Shown piece after piece: positions 26,584 through 34,985 of a stretch of DNA of 64,000 nt (positions are counted from its first letter, which is position 1; each line of letters starts with the position of its first letter). The DNA is from Actinocorallia longicatena (GTDB taxonomy: Bacteria > Actinomycetota > Actinomycetes > Streptosporangiales > Streptosporangiaceae), in assembly GCF_039534125.1 (NCBI RefSeq), contig NZ_BAAAUV010000002.1, forward strand, positions 496,001-560,000, read 5' to 3'. The translations under genes and the position numbers were made by a program. The notes beneath the pieces were generated by a model. That model made no database searches. It was not told the origin of the DNA and worked only from the letters and a program-made list of their open reading frames with translations.

Positions 26584-27447
26584 TCAGGCGTCGGAGACGC
26601 GGACCAGGCCCTCCTGCACGACGCTGACCACGAGGTCGCCTTCGCGGGTGAAGACCTGGCCTCGGGCGAAGCCTCGGGCGCCGCCGGCGTTCGGGGTCTC
26701 CTGGGCGTAGAGGAGCCAGTCGTCGGCCCGGAAGGGGCGGTGGAACCACATCGCATGGTCGAGGGAGGCGCCGATGGTGCGGCCGTCGCCCCAGGCCAGG
26801 CCGTGGTTGAGGAGGACGGTGTCGAGGAGGGTCATGTCGGAGGCATAGGTCATGAGGCAGACGTGGAGGAGGGGGTCGTCGGGGAGCTTTTCGGTGACCT
26901 TGAGCCAGACGAGGCTGGTCGGGGTGGCCAGTTCCGGCTTGCCCACGGCCTCCCAGGTCAGGGGGGTGGCGTGGCGGAGGTCGAAGGGGCGGCGGCCCGC
27001 GTACTCGTCGGCGATCTTCTCGCCGAAGATCTTGGCCAGGCGGTCGCGGCCCGGGGGGAGGGTCTCGGGGGCGGGGGCCTCGGGCATCGGGGACATGTGC
27101 TCGGGGCCCGGTTCGGCCACCTGGAAGCTGGCGCTCAGGGTGAAGATCGCCTTGCCGTGCTGGACGGCCACGACCCTGCGGGTGGTGAAGCTGCGGCCGT
27201 CGCGGACCCGGTCGACGGTGTAGACGATCGGGACCAGCGGGTCGCCGGGGCGGATGAAGTAGGCGTGCAGGGAGTGGACCTGGCGGGCGACCGGGACGGT
27301 GCGGCCCGCCGCGACCAGGGCCTGGCCGGCGACCTGGCCGCCGAAGACGCGCTGCTGGCGGTCCTCCGGGCTTCGTCCGCGGAAGATGTCGTCCTCGATC
27401 TGCTCCAGGTCGAGGATGTCCAGCAGGTTCTTCAGGGCGTCGTTCAC
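26584..27447 (-). CDS. tesB: Acyl-CoA thioesterase II (TesB)
   Basis: 287 residues, the usual length for TesB, a double hot-dog enzyme hydrolysing acyl-CoA to free fatty acid and CoA. Seen are VFGGQVAGQALVAA and VHSLHAYFIRPGD in the first repeat, the catalytic-Asp segment YASDMTLLDT, and SLDHAMWFHRPFRADDWLLY in the second. The GTG start has GGCAGG directly upstream; the longer in-frame reading lacks a family match. It lies 37 bases downstream of the stop-side of uvrD2's region on the same strand but is probably a separate unit. Confidence 0.92.
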   Translation of the reverse strand: MNDALKNLLDILDLEQIEDDIFRGRSPEDRQQRVFGGQVAGQALVAAGRTVPVARQVHSLHAYFIRPGDPLVPIVYTVDRVRDGRSFTTRRVVAVQHGKAIFTLSASFQVAEPGPEHMSPMPEAPAPETLPPGRDRLAKIFGEKIADEYAGRRPFDLRHATPLTWEAVGKPELATPTSLVWLKVTEKLPDDPLLHVCLMTYASDMTLLDTVLLNHGLAWGDGRTIGASLDHAMWFHRPFRADDWLLYAQETPNAGGARGFARGQVFTREGDLVVSVVQEGLVRVSDA

Positions 27448-27484
27448 CCTGCCAGTCTGGCAAAGAGCAGCCGGATCCGCGTCA

Positions 27485-29578
27485 TCAGGGGCCGTCGACG
27501 AAGATCTCGCCGGGGCTCTCACCCGCGCACAGGGCCAGGACCGCCTCGCCGAACTGGTCCAGTTTCCGCTTGCCGACCCCGCCGATCCCCACCAGCTCCC
27601 CCTCCGTGGACGGCCTCCGCTCGGCGATCGCCTGGAGAGTGGCGTCGGTGAAGATCACGTAGGCGGGGACCTTGGCGGTCTTCGCGGTGGCGGCCCGCCA
27701 CTCCTTCAACGCCTCCAGCAGGGCCTCGTCGACGTCGGCCGGGCAGGTCTGGCAGCGTCCGAGCTTGCGTTCGACGGCCGCCTGGAGGGACCGTCCGCAC
27801 ACCCGGCACGGCTGCGGACCCCGGCCGGGGGTGTTCCTGGCGGCCCGCTCGACACGCGGCGGGGTGGGGGTGGAGGTCCGCGGCGAGACGCCGTCGAGGA
27901 ACCGGGACGGCCGCCGGTTCTTGCGCTGCCCCGGCGAGCGGGCCAGCGACCACGAGAGGGTGAGATGCTCCCGGGCCCGGGTGATCCCGACGTACAGCAG
28001 CCGCCGCTCCTCCTCGACCTGCTCGGGGGTCTCGGCGTAGATGATCGGCAGGGTGCCGTCGGTGAGGCCCGCCAGGAACACCGCGTCCCACTCCAGGCCC
28101 TTGGCGGAGTGCAGCGAGGCCAGCGTGACGCCCTCCAGCGGCGGGGCGTGCGCGGCGGCGGCCCGCTCCTCCAGCTCGGCGACGAACTCGCGCAGGCCCG
28201 CGTCGGGGTCGGCCATGGCCATGTCCTCGGCGAGCTGGGCGAGCGCGGCGAGCGACTCCCACTTCTCCCGGACGGCCCCCCGCCCCTCGGGGGCCTTCTC
28301 GGTGTAGCCGCTGCCCGCGAGCACGGCGCGCACCTGGTGGATGAGGCCGAGGCCGTCCAGCTCGGCGTCGGAGCCGGATCTGGCCGCGCCGCGCAGCCGC
28401 ACCACGGCCTCACGGACCGCGGGACGCTCGAAGAACCGCTCCGCCCCCCGCAGCACGTAGGGGACGCCCGCGTCGGCGAAGGCCTGCTCGAACGCCTCGG
28501 ACTGGGCGTTGATCCGGAACAGGACGGCGATCTCCCTGGCCGGGACGCCCTCGTCGATCAGCTTTCCGGCCTTGCGCGCGGTGTCCTCGGCCTCGGCGAG
28601 CTCGTCGTCGTACTCGGCGTAGGCGGGGGCCGGGCCGTCGGGACGCTGGGCGATCAGTTCCAGCCGGTTCTTCGAGCGCTTCAGCATCTCGTTGGCCAGA
28701 TGGACGATCTGCGGCGTGGACCGGTAGTCGCGCACCAGCTTCACGACCGTCGCCTCGGGGTACTGCGCGGTGAAGTTCATCAGGAACCCCGGCGTGGCCC
28801 CGGTGAAGGAGTAGATCGTCTGGCTGGGGTCGCCGACGACGCACAGCTCCTTGCGGTCTCCGAGCCAGCAGTCGAGCAGCAGCTTCTGCAGCGGGTTGAC
28901 GTCCTGGTACTCGTCGACGACGAAGTAGCGGTACTGGTCGCGGACGGCCCGCGCCATCTCCGGGTAGTCGAGCAGCAGGGCGGCCGTCAGCTCCAGCATC
29001 CCCTCGAAGTCGAGAAGGTTCCGCTCCCGTCGCAGCTCCTCGTACATGACGTACAGCCGGGCGATGTCGACCACGTCACGCGGCGGCTTGCGCGAGGTCC
29101 TGACCACGGCGGCCGCGTAGTCCTCTGCGCGGGTCTGGGTGACCTTGGCCCACTCGATCTCGGCGGCGACGTCGCGCAGCTCGGTGCGGCCGAGCGACAT
29201 CCGGCAGGACCTGGCCGCATCGGCCAGCAGCGCCACCTTGGAGTCGATGATGCGCGGTGGTTCCCCGCCGACCGTGCGGGGCCAGAAGTACAGGAGCTGC
29301 TTGAGCGCGGCCGCGTGGAAGGTCCGCGCCTGCACGCCCGGGGCGCCCAGCCCGCGCAGCCGCCCGCGCAGTTCGCCGGCGGCCCGGGTGGTGAAGGTCA
29401 CCGCCAGGACTTGCTGCGGGGCCACGATCCCCGTCAGGGTGGCATAGGCGATCCGATGCGTGATCGCCCGGGTCTTCCCGGTGCCGGCCCCGGCCAGCAC
29501 GCAGACCGGGCCGCGCACCGCCTCGGCCACGGCCCGCTGCTCCGGGTCCAGTCCCGCCAACACCCCGCGTGCGTCCAT
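27485..29578 (-). CDS. uvrD2: ATP-dependent DNA helicase UvrD2
   Basis: 697 residues, superfamily 1A helicase. Walker A AGAGTGKT is at ~29-36, motif II VDEYQDVN, GDPSQTIYSF, motif V LHSAKGLEWDAVF, and motif VI YVGITRAREHL. The C-terminus carries a tetracysteine segment (CRVCGRS...CQTC) and an HRDC domain (LVGIGGVGKRKLDQFGEA), the combination that defines mycobacterial UvrD2. It unwinds 3'-5' during repair. ATG start; its upstream region is shared with the divergent mycoredoxin gene. Confidence 0.94.
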   Translation of the reverse strand: MDARGVLAGLDPEQRAVAEAVRGPVCVLAGAGTGKTRAITHRIAYATLTGIVAPQQVLAVTFTTRAAGELRGRLRGLGAPGVQARTFHAAALKQLLYFWPRTVGGEPPRIIDSKVALLADAARSCRMSLGRTELRDVAAEIEWAKVTQTRAEDYAAAVVRTSRKPPRDVVDIARLYVMYEELRRERNLLDFEGMLELTAALLLDYPEMARAVRDQYRYFVVDEYQDVNPLQKLLLDCWLGDRKELCVVGDPSQTIYSFTGATPGFLMNFTAQYPEATVVKLVRDYRSTPQIVHLANEMLKRSKNRLELIAQRPDGPAPAYAEYDDELAEAEDTARKAGKLIDEGVPAREIAVLFRINAQSEAFEQAFADAGVPYVLRGAERFFERPAVREAVVRLRGAARSGSDAELDGLGLIHQVRAVLAGSGYTEKAPEGRGAVREKWESLAALAQLAEDMAMADPDAGLREFVAELEERAAAAHAPPLEGVTLASLHSAKGLEWDAVFLAGLTDGTLPIIYAETPEQVEEERRLLYVGITRAREHLTLSWSLARSPGQRKNRRPSRFLDGVSPRTSTPTPPRVERAARNTPGRGPQPCRVCGRSLQAAVERKLGRCQTCPADVDEALLEALKEWRAATAKTAKVPAYVIFTDATLQAIAERRPSTEGELVGIGGVGKRKLDQFGEAVLALCAGESPGEIFVDGP

Positions 29579-29606
29579 TCCCCTAGTCTCGCAGCGACCA
29601 CCGACA

Positions 29607-29632
29607 GGAATGCCGGAACGCACCCCGGCGTT
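29607..29632 (+). promoter_or_regulatory. Sigma-R-type promoter of mycoredoxin
   Basis: GGAAT (29607-29611) and GTT (29630-29632) with exactly 18 bases between, 48 bases before the mycoredoxin ATG. A palindrome GGAACGC-N6-GCGTTCC (29615-29634) lies inside it. Thioredoxin and mycoredoxin genes are classical sigma-R targets, which supports the call. Confidence 0.68.
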
Positions 29633-29679
29633 CCTCCTAGGTCGTCTCGATCACCGCGCAACGTAAGGACTCAGAAACC

Positions 29680-29940
29680 ATGAACGCCACAGGCCAGCTC
29701 ACCATGTACACCACGCAGTGGTGCGGCTACTGCAGGCGCCTCAAGTCCCAGCTGGCCCGCGAGGGCATCGCGATGCGCGAGATCGACATCGAGCGCGACG
29801 ACGAGGCCGCGAGGTTCGTGATGAGCGTCAACGGCGGCAACCAGACCGTCCCGACGGTCGTGGCGATCGCCCAGGACGGCACCGAGCACGTCCTCACCAA
29901 CCCCAGCGCCAAGACGCTCAAGGCCCTCATCGGCGCCTGA
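29680..29940 (+). CDS. mrx1: Mycoredoxin
   Basis: 86 residues, glutaredoxin fold. The redox motif is WCGYC at ~15-19, the cis-Pro segment is NQTVPTVV, and the following GTEHVLTNPS strand is typical of mycoredoxin-1. It reduces mycothiol mixed disulfides on proteins, using mycothiol and Mtr. ATG start. Gene order next to uvrD2 is common in actinomycetes. The sigma-R-type promoter upstream fits induction by disulfide stress. Confidence 0.94.
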   Translation: MNATGQLTMYTTQWCGYCRRLKSQLAREGIAMREIDIERDDEAARFVMSVNGGNQTVPTVVAIAQDGTEHVLTNPSAKTLKALIGA

Positions 29941-29990
29941 CCCGTCCGCTCCGGCCCCCGCCCCGGCAGGGGCCTCCGCATGCCGGTGAG

Positions 29991-30022
29991 GCTCCGGAGG
30001 GCGGCGCCGCTCCCTCCGGAGC
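29991..30022. terminator. Bidirectional hairpin terminator
   Basis: Perfect 11-bp stem GCTCCGGAGGG/CCCTCCGGAGC with a 10-base loop, between convergent mycoredoxin and the sigma-operon membrane gene. Confidence 0.72.
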
Positions 30023-30026
30023 TCCT

Positions 30027-30608
30027 TCACCAGGCAGGCGTGGGACGGTCCCCGCGGTCGCGCGGATCGTCGCGGCGGTGATCGTGGCCGCGGGTGTCGT
30101 GCAGGGGAGTCGGGCCGATCAGCCCCTCGCAGAAGCGGCGGATCCTGTCATGGCCGCCGGCGGCCTTGGACAGGGTCCTGAAGGCCTTGATCCGCCGGGC
30201 GCGGGCGGCGCGGAGGTCATGGACACGGGTGCCGGGCCGCAGCAGGGTCCGGCACAGGTCGGTCAGGTTCGTCCCGGCCGGGGGCGGCGGCACCGCGGTC
30301 CGCGGAACCGGCGCGGCCGACTTGTGACGGAGCGCCGGTGACGGCGACGGCGGCTTGCGGTGGGGCCCCGAACCGTGGCCGGTTCCGGGCAGGTCCCCGG
30401 TGGCGGCCGCCATCCCGGCGCCGCCGAGCAGGGTCGCGGCGACCAGGGCCGCCAGGACCGGGCGCTTGAAGCGGCGCCTCGGCGGCCGGTGGTGGACCGC
30501 CCGGAACGCCGCCAGGGCGCGGTCGTGGCCCGCCAGTTCCCCGGGACGGCCGTCGGCGGCCGCCACGTCGAGGAGGCGGGCCAGGTTCGGTTCGCTCGGC
30601 GTGCTCAT
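30027..30608 (-). CDS. Membrane protein, probable partner of the ECF sigma factor
   Basis: 193 residues. A cytoplasmic N-terminus of about 50 residues precedes a single transmembrane helix (PVLAALVAATLLGGAGMAA) and a Pro-rich exported segment, then a basic His/Arg-rich end. Its ATG overlaps the stop of the sigma gene (ATGA), the arrangement of sigma/anti-sigma pairs. No zinc HxxxCxxC anti-sigma motif is present, so the anti-sigma role is inferred only from coupling and topology. Confidence 0.65.
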   Translation of the reverse strand: MSTPSEPNLARLLDVAAADGRPGELAGHDRALAAFRAVHHRPPRRRFKRPVLAALVAATLLGGAGMAAATGDLPGTGHGSGPHRKPPSPSPALRHKSAAPVPRTAVPPPPAGTNLTDLCRTLLRPGTRVHDLRAARARRIKAFRTLSKAAGGHDRIRRFCEGLIGPTPLHDTRGHDHRRDDPRDRGDRPTPAW

Positions 30609-31222
30609 GTCCTGTCCTCAAGCGCACCGGCGGTCACGCGCGTCACCCGTGCGGGAGGCCGATGTTCCCCGGTGCTCTCCAGGATCTTGGCCAGCCGCTT
30701 GAGCCCGCGGGAGGTCGCCATGCGGACCGCCCCGGAACGCTTGCCGAGCACCCGGGCCGTGCTCTCGGCGTCCAGGTCGAGGACGACCCGGAGCAGGACG
30801 GCCTCGGCCTGGTCGCGCGGCAGCATGCCGATGAGGCGGATCGCGGCGTCGATGGAGTGGGTCGACTCGAAGGCGTCCTCGGCCCCGACCAGGGAGACGA
30901 GCCGGTCGATCTCCACCGGCACCGACGGCCGGCGTCTGACCCTGCGCAGATGGTCCATGGCGCGGTTGCGGGCGATCGTGGCGGTCCAGCCGCGGAAGCC
31001 GGGCCCGTCGCCGCTGAAGCCGCGCAGGTCGCGGGCGACCTGGAGCCACACCTCGGACGCCACGTCCTCGGCGTCGTCGCCGACGAGCAGCCGCAGGTAG
31101 CGCAGGACCCTGGGCTGGGTTCGCGTGTAGAGCACGGAGAAGGAGCCCTCGTCGCCCTTCTGGGCGCGGAGGATGTGCTCCGCCAGCTCCTCTTCGGAGG
31201 TGCTCGGGTCTGGGTCGTTCAA
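30605..31222 (-). CDS. ECF-subfamily RNA polymerase sigma factor
   Basis: 205 residues. Region 2 (LYTRTQPRVLRYLRLLVGDD, EDVASEVWLQVARDL, GFRGWTATIARNRAMDHLR) binds the -10 element. Region 4 (LPRDQAEAVLLRVVLDL, ESTARVLGKRSGAVRMATSRGLKRL) is a helix-turn-helix for the -35 element. The start is TTG with a weak ribosome site, so it may lie slightly downstream. It forms a coupled pair with the membrane protein that follows. Its regulon is unknown; no self-promoter was identified. Confidence 0.87.
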   Translation of the reverse strand: MNDPDPSTSEEELAEHILRAQKGDEGSFSVLYTRTQPRVLRYLRLLVGDDAEDVASEVWLQVARDLRGFSGDGPGFRGWTATIARNRAMDHLRRVRRRPSVPVEIDRLVSLVGAEDAFESTHSIDAAIRLIGMLPRDQAEAVLLRVVLDLDAESTARVLGKRSGAVRMATSRGLKRLAKILESTGEHRPPARVTRVTAGALEDRT

Positions 31223-31301
31223 GGCCTGTCCGAAAGATGGGGGTCCCAGCGTAGGTGAAGCGCCCCACCCGTCCCGCTATGTCACACCCATCATGTGTGA
31301 G

Positions 31302-32363
31302 CTAGGTCACGTCCGGCAGCCGCAGCGGCCAGACGTCGCCGGGCGGCCGCCGCAGGAGCGGGACGGCCGCGGCCGCGACGGGATCACCCGTCTCCGCGGC
31401 GGCACGGACCACCCCGGTGGCCGCCGACGGGTCGAAGGAGGACTCCGGACGCGGCCAGGGCGCGGCGCCGGTGGCCGCGGGAACGAGCAGGTCCACGGCC
31501 CTCAGCAGCGTCGCGCCGCCCGGGGTCCGGTGCCGCCAGAGATCGGCGCCGAGACCCTCGCCGAGGCGGGCCAGGTGGGTGAGGGCGGCCAGATTGAACA
31601 CCGAGTAGTGCCAGCTCCGGGTGCGGGCGAGTTCGAGGGGCTGGGCTCCGTCCGGGGCGATCTGGACGTCGACGCGGCCGGTTCCGGCCGCCGCCACCGT
31701 CGCGGCGGCCAGGGCCCCGTCGCCGGTCGCCAGCGCCAGGGCGGCCAGCAGGAGGTCGTGGTAGGAGCCGTGGTTCCCGGCCGCGGCCGCCGCCGCCCGG
31801 CCGTTCGCGCCGCCGCGCAGCCAGGCCAGGAAGGCGGAGTTCCAGGCGCGCATGCCGTCGCGGTCGCTCCCGGTCCAGCCGGGCGCCCCCGCGTCGAGGA
31901 CGGCCACCGCGGCGAGCACGTCGGCGTAGCGCTGGGAGAAGTCGATCACGCCCGCTCCCCTGCCGCCCTCCCGCCCGGGGACGATCTGCGCGTGGTCGAG
32001 GTTCGGGTTCATCCGGGTGGCCGGATCGAGGAACCAGGTGCGCAGGACCAGGGCGGCCCGGCGGGCGTACCGGGCGCGGCCCGTGTGGTGCCAGGCCAGG
32101 GTGAGGTCGTGGCCCGCGGTGAACATCGCACCGCGGGCCGCGTGGTCGGTGGCCGTCGCCGCGGCGGGGTTGCGGACGCCGTCACGGCGCACGTACGGCA
32201 GGCCGTCCGGGGTTCCGGGACGGGGCCACCAGTAGGGCGCGGCACTGAGGTAGTCGTGGACGTCCCCGCCCGGTGGCGGCCCCGGCTTGGCCGTGACGCT
32301 CCACGGCCCCTTCCCGAGCAGCCCGTCGGCGCGCTCCGTGAGCAGAACCAGCGGATCACGCAC
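31302..32363 (-). CDS. Alginate lyase family protein (PL5-like), no signal peptide
   Basis: 353 residues with an (alpha/alpha) toroid-type sequence. YLSAAPYWWPRPGTPDGLPY followed by VRRDGVRNP matches the N-terminal part of the alginate lyase family, NHGSYHDLLLAALAL is the catalytic-groove segment with Asn-His, and RTRSWHYSVFNLAAL is the tyrosine-containing segment. Family members are normally exported, but no signal peptide is visible here. The GTG start follows the NudC stop directly with no gap, and extension upstream is not possible without overlapping NudC. The true substrate may be another uronate polymer. Confidence 0.8.
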   Translation of the reverse strand: MRDPLVLLTERADGLLGKGPWSVTAKPGPPPGGDVHDYLSAAPYWWPRPGTPDGLPYVRRDGVRNPAAATATDHAARGAMFTAGHDLTLAWHHTGRARYARRAALVLRTWFLDPATRMNPNLDHAQIVPGREGGRGAGVIDFSQRYADVLAAVAVLDAGAPGWTGSDRDGMRAWNSAFLAWLRGGANGRAAAAAAGNHGSYHDLLLAALALATGDGALAAATVAAAGTGRVDVQIAPDGAQPLELARTRSWHYSVFNLAALTHLARLGEGLGADLWRHRTPGGATLLRAVDLLVPAATGAAPWPRPESSFDPSAATGVVRAAAETGDPVAAAAVPLLRRPPGDVWPLRLPDVT

Positions 32364-33260
32364 CTACAGGCCCCAGCTTCCGGGGAGCTCACCGCCGTAC
32401 CAGTGCTCCAGGAGCTGGCGGGCGATCGAGACCTTGCCGGGGACCAGGAGGTCTCCGGCGAGGGTCGCGGCCTTCAGCTCCTCGCGGGAGTACCACTGGG
32501 CCTCGGCGATCTCGGCGGGATCGAGGGTGAGCGCCGGATCGGACGTCCGGCAGACGAAGCCGAGCATCAGCGACTGGGGCAGCGGCCAGGGCTGGCTGCC
32601 GAGGTAGCGGACGTCCTCGACCCTGACCCCGACCTCCTCGTACACCTCGCGCACGACCGCCTGCTCCAGCGACTCGCCCGGCTCGACGAAACCGGCCAGC
32701 ACCGACGCCCTGCGCTCCGGCCAGCCCGTCCCGCGGGCCAGCAGGACGCGCTCGTCCCCGTCCTCCACCAGCATGATCACCGCCGGGTCGAGGCGCGGGT
32801 ACTGCTCGGCGCCGTCCTGCGGGCACACCCGGACGTGCCCCGCCGCGATGACCTTCGTCTCGGAGCCGCAGCGCGGGCAGAACCGGTGCGTGGCGTGCCA
32901 GAACGCCAGCGCGGTCGCCTGGGTCATCAGCCCGGAGTGCAGATCGTCCAGGAGCGCCCCGACCCGGCGCAGGTCGGCGGGCTCGGTCCCCTGCACCTCG
33001 GGGAGCGCCGACGGCACCGCGAAGTAGGCGATCTTGTCCTCGTCCACGCCCAGCAGGTACCGCGCGCCCTTCGGCGCCTCGCGCGAGGCGACGAACGCCA
33101 GCTCGACCCGGTCGTCCATCCGCACCGGCACCCGGCCGCGCTCGTCCACGACGAGGACCCTCGATCCGGCCCACGCCGCGGCCACCCAGTCCTCGTCACG
33201 CCGCCGCTCGGCGACGCGGTCGAACGCGCCCCTCGCCAGTGCCAGCCACCCGAGCGTCAT
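32364..33260 (-). CDS. nudC: NAD(+)/NADH diphosphatase NudC
   Basis: 298 residues. The zinc-ribbon segment is HRFCPRCGSE...VRVCPQDGAEQYPRLDPAVI, with the fourth Cys position replaced by Asp, as seems frequent in actinomycetes. The Nudix box is GFVEPGESLEQAVVREVYEE followed by VGV, and the NADH-pyrophosphatase signature is GSQPWPLPQSLMLGF. It hydrolyses NADH to NMNH and AMP, and in some bacteria removes NAD caps from RNA. ATG start (MTLGWLALARG) with AAGGTGG upstream. It is 43 bases after the M20 stop, so probably one operon. Confidence 0.93.
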   Translation of the reverse strand: MTLGWLALARGAFDRVAERRRDEDWVAAAWAGSRVLVVDERGRVPVRMDDRVELAFVASREAPKGARYLLGVDEDKIAYFAVPSALPEVQGTEPADLRRVGALLDDLHSGLMTQATALAFWHATHRFCPRCGSETKVIAAGHVRVCPQDGAEQYPRLDPAVIMLVEDGDERVLLARGTGWPERRASVLAGFVEPGESLEQAVVREVYEEVGVRVEDVRYLGSQPWPLPQSLMLGFVCRTSDPALTLDPAEIAEAQWYSREELKAATLAGDLLVPGKVSIARQLLEHWYGGELPGSWGL

Positions 33261-33303
33261 GTCCACCTTCTGTTCTGCCACTCCTCGTTCGCCCACTCCG
33301 GGT

Positions 33304-34680
33304 TCAACCACGCGGCATCGCGAGTTCGTCCCACAAGTAGGCCACGGCTTCGGCGCCCTTGAGGAGAAGCGGGATCTCGACCTTCTCATTCGGCGCGTGG
33401 ATGCGGTCCTCGTTCAGCCCGACGGCGAGGAAGACCAGGGGCGCGCCGAGGATGTCGGCGAGATCGGCCTCGGGGCCGCTGCCGCCCTCCTTGGTGAACA
33501 GCACCTCGGTCCCGAACGCCCGCTCCATCGCCCGCCGCGCGGCGAGGACGCCGGGATCGTCGATCGCCGACCGGCAGGCCCTGACCCGGCCCGAGGGGAA
33601 GACGACGTTCGCCCGGATCCCGGCGGGGACGCGGTCGGCGACGAACCTCTCGATCGACGCGGCGACCTTGTCCGGGTCCTGACCCGCGACCAGGCGGAAG
33701 GAGATCTTGGCGTGCGCGGACCTCGGGATGATCGTCTTCCCGCCGGGGCCGGTGTGCCCGCCCCACAGGCCGTTGACCTCGGCGGTCGGCCGGGCCCAGA
33801 CGCGTTCCAGGGTGGTGAAGCCGGCCTCGCCGTGGGCGGCGCCGCTGTTCCCCGCGGTCCGCAGCCAGGCGGCCTCGTCGAAGGGGAGCTTGGCGAACAG
33901 CGCCCGCTCCTCGTCCGACAGTTCGATGACGTCGTCGTAGAAGCCGTCGAGCCGGACCCGTTCCCCGTCGTCGTGCAGCTCCGCGACCAGGCGGGCCATC
34001 GCGTGCAGCGGGTTGGGCACCGCGCCGCCGAACGAGCCGGAGTGCAGGTCGGTGTCGGGGCCGAAGAAGGCGATCTCGCACTCGACCAGGCCGCGCATCC
34101 CGGTGCACATCGACGGCGTGTCCGCGCCCCACATCGTGGTGTCGCTGATCACGACGAGATCGCAGGCGAACTTCTCCCTGTTCGCCTCGAGCAGCGCCGG
34201 GAAGTGCATCGACCCCGACTCCTCCTCGCCCTCGAACAGGAACTTCAGATGGACGGGCGGAGCGTCCGCGCCGCGCGCCTCCAGGTTCGCCCTCAGCCCC
34301 AGGGTGTGCATGAAGATCTGGCCCTTGTCGTCGGAGGTGCCGCGGCCGAGCAGCCGGTCCCCGCGGACCACGGGCTCGAACGGGCTGGTCTCCCACTCCT
34401 CGGCGGGCTCCCCCGGCTGGACGTCGTGGTGCCCGTAGACCAGGACCTTCGGCGCGTCCGCGACGGGCCAGTCGGCGAAGACCGCGGGCAGCCCGCCGGT
34501 CTCCATGATCTCCACATGCGGGAACCCGATCCCGCGCAGATGCGCGGCCAGCCACTCGGCCGAGCGCCGGACGTCGCCCGCGTGGGCCGGATCGCCCGAC
34601 ACGGACGGGATCCTCAGCCACTCCATCAGGTCGGCGAGGAAGTCCTCGCGCTGCCCGGCGACGTACTCGCGAATCTCCAT
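33304..34680 (-). CDS. M20 family dipeptidase
   Basis: 458 residues. The zinc site includes YGHHDVQPG (His-x-Asp), LGRGTSDDKGQ (bridging Asp), FEGEEESGS (catalytic Glu-Glu) and a late His in APNEKVE context; a dimerisation domain lies at about 215-330. It belongs to the dipeptidase/CNDP-like branch of M20, cleaving dipeptides in the cytoplasm. The ATG start is preceded by GGAGGAATCG. The gene is divergent from DUF4031 and first in the operon with NudC and the alginate-lyase-like gene. Confidence 0.93.
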   Translation of the reverse strand: MEIREYVAGQREDFLADLMEWLRIPSVSGDPAHAGDVRRSAEWLAAHLRGIGFPHVEIMETGGLPAVFADWPVADAPKVLVYGHHDVQPGEPAEEWETSPFEPVVRGDRLLGRGTSDDKGQIFMHTLGLRANLEARGADAPPVHLKFLFEGEEESGSMHFPALLEANREKFACDLVVISDTTMWGADTPSMCTGMRGLVECEIAFFGPDTDLHSGSFGGAVPNPLHAMARLVAELHDDGERVRLDGFYDDVIELSDEERALFAKLPFDEAAWLRTAGNSGAAHGEAGFTTLERVWARPTAEVNGLWGGHTGPGGKTIIPRSAHAKISFRLVAGQDPDKVAASIERFVADRVPAGIRANVVFPSGRVRACRSAIDDPGVLAARRAMERAFGTEVLFTKEGGSGPEADLADILGAPLVFLAVGLNEDRIHAPNEKVEIPLLLKGAEAVAYLWDELAMPRG

Positions 34681-34706
34681 CGATTCCTCCATGGCACTCT
34701 GTCCCC

Positions 34707-34985
34707 GTGGCCATCTACATCGATCCGCCGATCTGGCGTTCACGGGGACGGCTCTGGTCACATGTGATCAGTGACGTGTCGTTCGCCGAGCTGCACGGGT
34801 TCGCGGCTCGGCTGGGCGCACCCGGCCGCGCCTTTGAGCGCGACCACTACGACATTCCATCAGAGGCCTACGCCGAGGCGGTACGGCTGGGTGCCCACGA
34901 GGTCTCCTGCCAGGAGCTGCTCGGGCTGCTCAGGTCGTCGGGCCTGCGGCGTCCGAAGTTCGCAAGAGGGCCAGCTCGGCCGTGA
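34707..34985 (+). CDS. DUF4031 domain protein
   Basis: 92 residues. The family pattern is clear: an IYIDPPIW opening, RGRLWSHVISD, FAARLGAPGRAFERDHYDIP and YAEAVRLGAHEVS. DUF4031 has no established function. GTG start. Its 3' end overlaps the end of the convergent HD-domain gene by 56 bases, so both cannot be extended independently. Confidence 0.88.
   Translation: MAIYIDPPIWRSRGRLWSHVISDVSFAELHGFAARLGAPGRAFERDHYDIPSEAYAEAVRLGAHEVSCQELLGLLRSSGLRRPKFARGPARP

Noticed and set aside
29579..29625. TGTCGGTGG followed by TAG in front of uvrD2, resembling a PafBC/RecA-independent damage promoter
   Set aside because: Spacing is 13 rather than about 8 bases and the -10 part is weak.
31282..31300. TCACAC-N7-GTGTGA near the sigma factor gene
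   Set aside because: Short imperfect symmetry, does not match a CRP site orientation or a strong terminator.
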